DNA of 64,000 nt. Source: Diaporthe sp. PMI_573 (Eukaryota > Ascomycota > Sordariomycetes > Diaporthales > Diaporthaceae). Below the pieces are notes generated by a model that searched no databases, had not been told where the DNA came from, and was given only the letters and a program-made list of their open reading frames with translations. The position numbers were made by a program, and so were the translations under genes. The DNA is taken from positions 186,001 through 250,000 of the forward strand of contig JAJTUP010000014.1 of NCBI GenBank assembly GCA_021399435.1, given 5' to 3'. Shown here in pieces: positions 57,487 through 64,000 of the stretch (the stretch's first letter is position 1; every line of letters starts with the position of its first letter).

Positions 57487-58687
57487 ATGGTCTCTCTTTG
57501 GCCATGGAAGGTGAGTCTTCTTGCCCGCGGCGTTTGACTTTCAAGATCTGACTGACCTGTTCCTCCTCCAGAAGGACGACTCCTCGACTGCCTCGTTCGA
57601 AAAGATCCTGTCCGTCCTGTCCACAAACATCGCCACAACCCAAGCCCGTCTCGAGAGAGCTCGCGCCTCTAGCCGTCGTGTCCGCCTGCTCTGCACCCTG
57701 TACCTGTCCATCGCCTACCTCATCTACGCCATCGTCGTCCTGGTCGTCATTGGGGGCAAGAACATAGGCGCCTACGAATGGTCCGGCCTGGCTGGTGGCC
57801 CCGTCCTCATCTATCTCGTCCGCACTGCCACGTCTGCCGTCTATGACGTCCGCATCGACAGCTTGAGCTCAAAATTGAAGGGCCTGCAGGGGGATAGGGC
57901 CAAGACCATCCAGAAACTCAAGGATGCCACAAAGTACGATTCCACGCTGGAGCTGCTGGAGAAGTATGGCGGCAATGACGGGAGCTCGAAGCCCAAGAGG
58001 AAGGGTGCCGAGGAAGGCGACCCCGACAACAAGAAGAGCCCAGCGCGCTCACGACGACAAAACCCGGTCCCCTCGCAACGCACACATATGCCTCCGCCCG
58101 CCACCGCAAATATCCGCCGCGACCTTATCCCCCCGCTGAACCCAGGAACGCCTCAGCCATCCGGCACCGGACCACAGGACCTTCTTCAGCAGCAGCACCA
58201 GCGCACCGAACCCTCGGCCGAGTTCGCACCCAACGCATATGAAGGACCGAGACCCAGATCATCACATGTTCCCGGGGCACAGTATGAGACGAACCCTGCT
58301 GGGCTGCAACATCACTGGTATGACAGGATCATGGACACCCTGCTCGGCGAAGACGAGACGGCCGCCAAGAACCGCATCGTCTTGATTTGCAGCCAGTGCC
58401 GTCTTGTCAACGGACAGGCGCCCCCAGGGACAACCAGCCTGACCGAGGTGGGAATGTGGAAATGCATGGGGTGCGGAGCCCAAAACGGGGAAGAGACCGA
58501 GGGCAAGCGTATTCTGAAGGAAGTCTTGGGTGGGAGGGACGAGTCTGCAGAGAGGACTGACGACGGGCACGAGAGCGACTTGGTTGAAGTAAGGGGTGAC
58601 CATTCGGAAGAGGAGAGTGTGCCTATCAAGGAGGAGGAGGAGGAGGCTACTGGTGCGAGGAAACGGAAAGGGAAAGGTAGGAAGTGA
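57487..58687 (+). CDS. lnp1: lunapark, ER three-way-junction protein
   Basis: Two exons, 57487-57510 (eight codons) and 57572-58687, give 379 residues. MVSLWPWK is the near-invariant fungal lunapark N-terminus and is recovered only with the tiny first exon. Residues 15-45 form a coiled coil, two membrane helices lie at about 47-68 and 78-97, and a second coiled coil (LSSKLKGLQGDRAKTIQKL) follows. After a Pro-rich linker comes the lunapark zinc ribbon: HWYDRIMDTLLGED, then C281, C284, C306 and C309. The tail is acidic then basic, with a Lys/Arg-rich end. The protein stabilises three-way junctions of the tubular ER. It is divergent from the golgin gene. Confidence 0.93.
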
Positions 58688-59082
58688 TTTTTTAGTTACT
58701 TAGTGGAAATAATGGCAGGCAATAGAATCAACAAACGCAAGTGCCTCCAACTTACCGGTCTCACTCACTTTCCCCCATACCCCCAATACCCACATAGACG
58801 CACACACAATCTCCTCACCTTTACCCTTCTTATAAACAGACCATGATTGCCACGGAATGGCCAAACAAGAGAGCTGCATACCGAGTTGTATTCATTTTTA
58901 TCAATGCTCTTTTAGAAGGGGGAAAGCAGAAGTCTTCTCACAAAAGGCGCAGAGATAGTCGTGTTCTCAAACTGATGAAGGTATTCAACATTTGTATTCC
59001 TTTCGCCACAAGACCGAGCCATACAGTATGGTCAATCATCCAAACCAACCAGGCTTCAACTGCTAACTGTAACTACACAACG
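58688..59082. other. intergenic, convergent 3' ends
   Basis: About 395 bases with C-rich and CA-rich patches. Nothing coding. Confidence 0.55.
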
Positions 59083-59391
59083 TCAAACTGGACCCCCATT
59101 ACCAAAAGGACCCATGGTCCTACCACCAAGCATCTCCAAGGTCCGCCGCCTCTCCCTCTCAGCCTGCGCAGGCACGGACTTTTCTCTTTCATAATTCCAT
59201 GCATCGCGTTCCTCGCGCGTCCGGCGTGCCAGATCCGCCCACCTGTCGCAAGCCGTGCATCTGGCATATATCGTGTCAAGCTCCGTGTATCTCTGTGGAC
59301 ACTGGTGATGAGCGATATGCCTTCTGCATGTGCCATAGTGGTACGTGTTGTGTCCACAATTGCTATGGTGGGTCATGATTAGCAGGCACAT
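59083..59391 (-). CDS. small Cys/His-rich protein, unknown
   Basis: A frame of 102 codons from the first ATG (MCLLIMTHHSNCGHNTYHYG); the frame is open further up but only from a TTG. I do not recognise a named family. The first half packs Cys and His residues (HHSNCGH, YGTCRRHIAHHQCP, ARCTACDRW) in a spacing that could bind one or two zinc ions. The second half is charged and helical (RRTREERDAWNYEREK). Small fungal proteins opening MC...T...CGH are common and uncharacterised. An upstream first exon is possible. Confidence 0.5.
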   Translation of the reverse strand: MCLLIMTHHSNCGHNTYHYGTCRRHIAHHQCPQRYTELDTIYARCTACDRWADLARRTREERDAWNYEREKSVPAQAERERRRTLEMLGGRTMGPFGNGGPV

Positions 59392-59805
59392 GGTCTTGGG
59401 CTGAGGCAGAGGAACAGGTGATGTTTCCGAGGCTGGCGACGGGTGGATTCCTGTGGATGTAGCGTCCAAAGAGTTTCGGATAGGTCTTCGTGCGTATGAA
59501 TGCTTACCAATCTAGAATATATAACTACACGAAATTTGCTGGCTTCTCATTGTGGGTTTTCATTCATGGGCACCCCCTTGGTCTCATTGTCTCGTTGACA
59601 ATGCGCTTCACCGACACAAAAGGGGAGGCTGGCACCCCGGCCAGAGACCATGGATTGTTCTACAACGACTTGCCGTCCCGCCCCAAGAACAATAATCCAT
59701 ACAAGAAGCCCTGAAAGAAGTTCGCAAAGCATAAAAAGCCCAAGAACGACCGACGAACCAACATGACAGTCCAGAACAACAAGAAGCACATCACTTCCCC
59801 AACAC

Positions 59806-59827
59806 ATATATATATATATATATATAT
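59806..59827 (+). repeat. (AT)11 microsatellite just before a start codon
   Basis: Eleven uninterrupted AT dinucleotides, ending 17 bases before the ATG at 59845. Confidence 0.95.
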
Positions 59828-59844
59828 CGCTATAAACCTTAGAC

Positions 59845-60558
59845 ATGGGTCTCAAGATCCGATGCTCCAGCTGCAGGCGCGGCACATCCGGCAAGCACAG
59901 CCTCTGCTCAGACTGCCGCGCCTCCTCCTCCACCACTACCCAGACGACCGTCTACGTGGCAGAGTCAGGCGAGCGGATCGAAGTCATCACCACCGAGCGC
60001 TCTTCCAGGTCTTCCCGCTCTAACCACGGTAAACAAAAATCCTGCCGCACCTCGGCAGACCGCCACGGTGAGTCCTCATACCCCAGCCACGACGCGGCTT
60101 TCTCTAGTCCTAGTCATGCCGCGGGCTACCAAAACATCTCTGCCGAATCGTACAGGGAGGCCGGTCGGTACCTGGGACGTGACGAGCGGGACGTCGAGTG
60201 GGACATTGCCAATGGATACCCCTATGCCTCCTATGATAGCGACCCTAGGCAAGGCCATAATATTCCCGGGGTAGCTTATGTTCGGCCTAGGGTGCACCCT
60301 TATGAGGATCGGTATGAGTATATCTCTGCGAATATGCAATATGTATATCCATCGCAAACCGGGGAATACACTGGTACAACTCAAGGAGGATATACTAGTA
60401 ACGTGCTATCGTCGCATGCTGGACATCGACAGCCACCCAGTGGAGGCTATTACCCTCAATCATCACCTGCTCCCGGGCCGCAGGCCAGCGGGCAGGGAGG
60501 TGAGGTCAACTATGTATACTCGGGCACCGAGGGTCCAGACGGCGAGGTGATTGATTAA
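59845..60558 (+). CDS. hypothetical protein with N-terminal CxxC zinc ribbon
   Basis: A single exon of 237 residues. The N-terminus has two CxxC pairs (IRCSSCRRG and LCSDCRAS), a likely one-zinc ribbon. The rest is Ser/Tyr/Gly/Pro-rich and probably disordered; tyrosine is frequent in the second half (YEDRYEYISANMQYVYPS), and a short helix near the middle reads SYREAGRYLGRDERDVEW. I do not recognise a family. The gene is divergent from the small Cys/His-rich gene, with about 450 bases between them including an AT microsatellite in the immediate leader. Confidence 0.6.
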   Translation: MGLKIRCSSCRRGTSGKHSLCSDCRASSSTTTQTTVYVAESGERIEVITTERSSRSSRSNHGKQKSCRTSADRHGESSYPSHDAAFSSPSHAAGYQNISAESYREAGRYLGRDERDVEWDIANGYPYASYDSDPRQGHNIPGVAYVRPRVHPYEDRYEYISANMQYVYPSQTGEYTGTTQGGYTSNVLSSHAGHRQPPSGGYYPQSSPAPGPQASGQGGEVNYVYSGTEGPDGEVID

Positions 60559-61019
60559 TTAATCCATAAAAGGTAAGTCTATATATAGTAAACTGTGGAG
60601 TTCGGGATGGAATTGTAACAAATATAAAGAACAATCTGCTCATCATACAACTAAATCTGCTTTCTCGCTCTCGACTCTCCTCCTGACTTGTGATCGGGTG
60701 GCGTTCACAGTCAAACACTGGACTGCCACCCAAGCATCCCACATTCAAGATATATGTCGACGTGATTCCCCGAACCTCCTCCCGTGAGACGCTACTTCTA
60801 TTTGAAATTTTACGGAACTCGGAACTCTTCGGTCGCATAAATGAAGGGCTCCGAGATTGCTAATCCACCAAGAGAACTGAAGCCGAGCGCCTATCCGGTG
60901 GTACCCCGAGATTCACGAGGTCCACACCCCAAAGCCCCTCCCAGCGACCGTGGATTGCACGCTCACTTAGGCTGTTACTTCCTGCGCACAATTGAGGCAT
61001 GCTCGTCGTTGTCCCTTCC
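60559..61019. other. intergenic, convergent 3' ends
   Basis: About 460 bases. No gene seen. Confidence 0.55.
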
Positions 61020-63041
61020 TCACGCGATGATGAAGTCCTCGAGTCTTCTTCCGCTGTGATACCCCAAAGAGGCTCGGAAATCATCATGTGTGTAATGAAG
61101 CTTGGATGTGCCGTCGTGCCCATGACAGTGGTTAAGCAGGACATAGCCCGGCCCCTCCGTCGTCGGCACAGGCCGGAGGAGGAAAGGCCGGCGGCTGCCG
61201 CTGAGGGCCACCAGGTGGTCACCTCGCCGTACAGGCGGGCACGCTCTGCGATGCGGCTTGGCGAGAACCCCGCCTTGGCACAGGAATCTGTTGCGGCGCG
61301 TCAGGCCATACCGTGCGAGCCGTACAAACGTCTTTGAGACGTCTGGATCGAATTGTGGCCGGCTAGGTACTAGTGGATCGCTGTCGCCCTGGTCAAGGTG
61401 ATAGTAGTACCAGTACATCTTCAGCAAGGCTTGGGTTGTGGGCTGGGTTGACCAGGCTGGCTCACGTTGTATGTTGTTGGCCAGCCAGTCCGCTACCGCA
61501 TCTTTGGATCGTGTGTTTTTCTCTTGGGCAACTTTGCGGAGAAACTTGTGGTGGTGTCGGAGCTGGTCGCTAAAGTCGTAGTCATCGCTGTAGTCCCAAT
61601 CCTCCTCCTCGTCCTCCTCGACCTCGTCCTCGTCCTCCCACTCCAATGGAAGGTAGACTGCAGTCACCTTTCCGATATTGAAGCCCCGAATCTTCAATAA
61701 TCTGCCACCTGGACCCACGAACGAGGCGGCGTTGGGATCCGGATCCTCCCGGATAAGCATTGGTTCCTGCCATGCACTGAAGTCGGGCACCCAAGAAGGC
61801 ACGTCATTATCATCATAATCGAACAGGTGGGAATTGTTTCGCGCGAGGATCGCCACGCGACCTGTTGACTTGATGATGCATCTGGCGTAGTCTTCGCAGA
61901 CTTTTAGGAATGGCTTCCGATAGTTGGGTGCCAGAGCTGGGGGCATCATTTCGTTGCCACCGCAGAGGCCGATCATGCCGTATATGTAGTCGTGCCGCTG
62001 TGTAGCTTCGAATGCACCATATCCCCAGCTGAGAATGGCATTTTCGAAAGCCCGCCCGAACTGTAGCGTGCGATCTTCCAGGTTTCCTCTAGCCTGTACC
62101 GGATTGTTGTGCACTTGAATCCTACCTCGCAACAGGGCTGCATGGTCCACAAGCCGGCCAGCAGCCGACCTTTGAGCAAGGGGAGCTTGGGTACCCCTTT
62201 CCCAAATAAAGTAAACCATTTCGCATAATCGAGTGAAGTGCTCAAACCGAAACAGACAAGGGCCCGCCATCAAGATGGGATCTGCCGCTGGTAGCGCTGC
62301 CTCTTGGATAACCCACACCCGGCGGAACCAATCCCGGCTGGCCAGGTCGCACAGTATACTAAACGTATCTTCGACGAAGACATCGCCGAACACGTCTTCG
62401 ATCATTCGCTTCAGAGACACGCGGTGCTCAAACCCCATGCTAACAACTTGCACATGTATGTCTTGGCAGCACAGACGGTACTCTTCCATGTCGAGCAATT
62501 CCTGAAGGAAAAGTGTCGAGTCCACACAGCCCTCTTTCTCGCCTAACCACACACAAACACGGCTGCTCAAAGTATATATATCGCGCATTCTCGGAATTTC
62601 CCTCTCCTTTTCGTGCTCATCCTTCTGGTTGATACACAAAGCGTCCGCCCATACGTAGATTCCCTCGCAAAAGGTAAAGTCATCAAGGCTGCGGCCCGCC
62701 GAGCACAGTGACCGGAGCTGCCGCAGTGCTGTAAATAGGCTTCTCGTAATACGGTGCTCCTTGCCATTCAGGAGGATCTTGACTGTGTCGTCGGGGTTGC
62801 CCCAAGTGTACGACAGTGCGATGTAATTGGGTCGCTCGTCCAGCGGGACGTGGTGTATAGTGCAGGAGACAGGCTCGCCCCATAAGCCGGGCCCGACCCT
62901 GAGGAGTCTGATCTGCGAGCCTTCTAGTTTCCGGTATGTTGTTGGGACTCTAGCTGTGCTTTGACCCGCGGTCCCCGAGACTCCACCAGGAGCTCCCATT
63001 CGGGCCGCTCGTCTCCGCAGAGGTAGTTCAAGCCAGTCCAT
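61020..63041 (-). CDS. HET-domain (heterokaryon incompatibility) protein
   Basis: A single exon of 673 residues. The three HET blocks are clear: YIALSYTWG (73-81), ADALCINQ (132-139) with RMRDIYTLSSRVCVWLG, and RDWFRRVWVIQEAAL. The remainder is the usual long variable C-terminal region, with an extreme acidic stretch (EWEDEDEVEEDEEEDWDYSDD), and ends in a typical HET-protein tail (PFLLRPVP, GYVLLNHCHGH, GRRLEDFIIA). HET proteins trigger cell death when unlike strains fuse, and many resemble innate-immune effectors; a role for this copy is inferred. No NACHT, ankyrin or WD repeats are seen. A small intron near 61270-61300 cannot be excluded. Confidence 0.9.
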   Translation of the reverse strand: MDWLELPLRRRAARMGAPGGVSGTAGQSTARVPTTYRKLEGSQIRLLRVGPGLWGEPVSCTIHHVPLDERPNYIALSYTWGNPDDTVKILLNGKEHRITRSLFTALRQLRSLCSAGRSLDDFTFCEGIYVWADALCINQKDEHEKEREIPRMRDIYTLSSRVCVWLGEKEGCVDSTLFLQELLDMEEYRLCCQDIHVQVVSMGFEHRVSLKRMIEDVFGDVFVEDTFSILCDLASRDWFRRVWVIQEAALPAADPILMAGPCLFRFEHFTRLCEMVYFIWERGTQAPLAQRSAAGRLVDHAALLRGRIQVHNNPVQARGNLEDRTLQFGRAFENAILSWGYGAFEATQRHDYIYGMIGLCGGNEMMPPALAPNYRKPFLKVCEDYARCIIKSTGRVAILARNNSHLFDYDDNDVPSWVPDFSAWQEPMLIREDPDPNAASFVGPGGRLLKIRGFNIGKVTAVYLPLEWEDEDEVEEDEEEDWDYSDDYDFSDQLRHHHKFLRKVAQEKNTRSKDAVADWLANNIQREPAWSTQPTTQALLKMYWYYYHLDQGDSDPLVPSRPQFDPDVSKTFVRLARYGLTRRNRFLCQGGVLAKPHRRACPPVRRGDHLVALSGSRRPFLLRPVPTTEGPGYVLLNHCHGHDGTSKLHYTHDDFRASLGYHSGRRLEDFIIA

Positions 63042-64000
63042 CGTACTGCCTGATTGTGTGAAGAGATGTATAAGAGGACGACGATGATAAAAGAAAGTAA
63101 CGTGAAGTGAGGTGAATGGTACTTTGCAGTATTGTGTACGCAGAGACCTCGCCGGGAAACACAGATTCTGACGTGGGAAACGTAGGGGAAACCTAGAGAA
63201 AACGAAAGGACACTTCCTGAGCTGCTTGGTAAAAGGGCGGCAGGCGCTTCAATGGGCTGCAAAGGTATGCGTTGTCAGCCCCACAGTCGCGTGTAAACAC
63301 ATCCATTTAGTTGGCGATAGTGGATAGCTTGGCCTGCGTGGGTATCGAGTTGATTCAGTCAATGGGGCCCCAGCTGCCTTGGTCTGCCCACGGGTGGCTG
63401 ATTACCACCCCGTCTCCTGGATCAGGAGACCCATCCGTCGAGTGACGTGGAGCGGAGATACTGCGATAAAGAAGAGGCTCCCCAGGCATCCTCCGGCCCT
63501 ACCCGCGATCTACTGTGAACGGGGCAACATTCATGCAATTCCCGGCTGGACAACCTCTCACTTCGTTTCTCGCACCATGGCTTGGTGAAAGGCAACCACC
63601 ATGGGGAGGGTCCAAGATGGAAGCTAACAGGGCTATCAGAACCTGGTCGTGGTCCTGGGTCCTTCCTACTAGTGTGTACGATTGTATACTAATCGCTGGC
63701 TTTTGAATCCTCATCCATCGGCAGATCCGCCCCCATTGATTCCTTTGTCTGTGGAGAGAATGGTACATATATCCTAGAAAATGTGTAGTCTTGGAATCGC
63801 GGAAAGGTAGAAAGTAGACTAGGTGGTTATACAACAAGATTATAAGAGTAAAAATATGGGCTACGAGAAAACACGTGTTAGGGTTCATAAGTTAATACGG
63901 CGGGCAGCTCTCTCACAACATGCAACACTTGGTTGAAGCTCATTGAATGGCCTTGATTAAACTTAAATAAATATTTTCTATTGCCGTAGGGGACCTAGTT
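63042..64000. other. intergenic to window end
   Basis: About 960 bases upstream of the HET gene. No further gene can be supported; the last 60 bases are AT-rich. Confidence 0.55.

Overview
The window looks like nuclear chromosomal DNA of a filamentous ascomycete (Pezizomycotina, most likely a Sordariomycete). The reasons are: GC-rich genes with 0-3 short introns of about 55-110 bases; fungal-specific families (SUR7/PalI membrane protein, HET-domain protein, fungal Imh1-type golgin, fungal opsin, CarX-type carotenoid oxygenase, phospholipase B); and AT-rich, stop-riddled repeats with the CpA-to-TpA look of repeat-induced point mutation (RIP). There are no operons. Each gene was read with its own promoter and splice sites. 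The exon models are mine, made from reading frame, splice consensus and family motifs; no alignment or RNA evidence was available.

Layout. 0-6.2 kb: a SWIM/RING-finger protein, a SUR7/PalI-like membrane protein and a glutathione S-transferase. 6.2-12 kb: an accessory stretch with a truncated alcohol dehydrogenase relic, a GNAT acetyltransferase, and a 2.4-kb dead Fot1/pogo-type DNA transposon that carries a 533-bp LTR-like insertion inside its transposase. 12-19.8 kb: a metallophosphoesterase, a DUF1748/mitofissin-like small protein and two unrecognised proteins in gene-poor DNA. 19.8-20.5 kb: a RIP-mutated AT block. 21-24.5 kb: a SET-domain protein, an unrecognised 135-residue frame and a fungal nuclear factor of the type databases label 'BTB domain transcription factor'. 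25-31.5 kb: three esterase or lipase genes in a row on the minus strand (GPI-anchored type-B carboxylesterase, cytosolic alpha/beta hydrolase, secreted phospholipase B). 33-37 kb: a zinc alcohol dehydrogenase and a broken BAHD-like acyltransferase. 37-43 kb: a bacteriorhodopsin-like opsin divergent from a carotenoid oxygenase of the retinal-forming CarX type. 44-47.7 kb: a Gre2-like reductase and a homogentisate 1,2-dioxygenase. 47.7-53 kb: about 5 kb of GC-rich DNA with no gene I can support. 53-64 kb: a GRIP-domain golgin, an ER lunapark protein, two small unrecognised proteins and a HET-domain protein.

Functional links. The clearest is opsin plus carotenoid oxygenase: one makes retinal, the other binds it. 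The opsin keeps every residue of a bacteriorhodopsin-type proton pump. Golgin and lunapark are both endomembrane housekeeping proteins. The esterase run may serve extracellular ester and lipid breakdown. Three introns appear to use GC instead of GT at the 5' splice site, which would mislead gene callers that require GT-AG.
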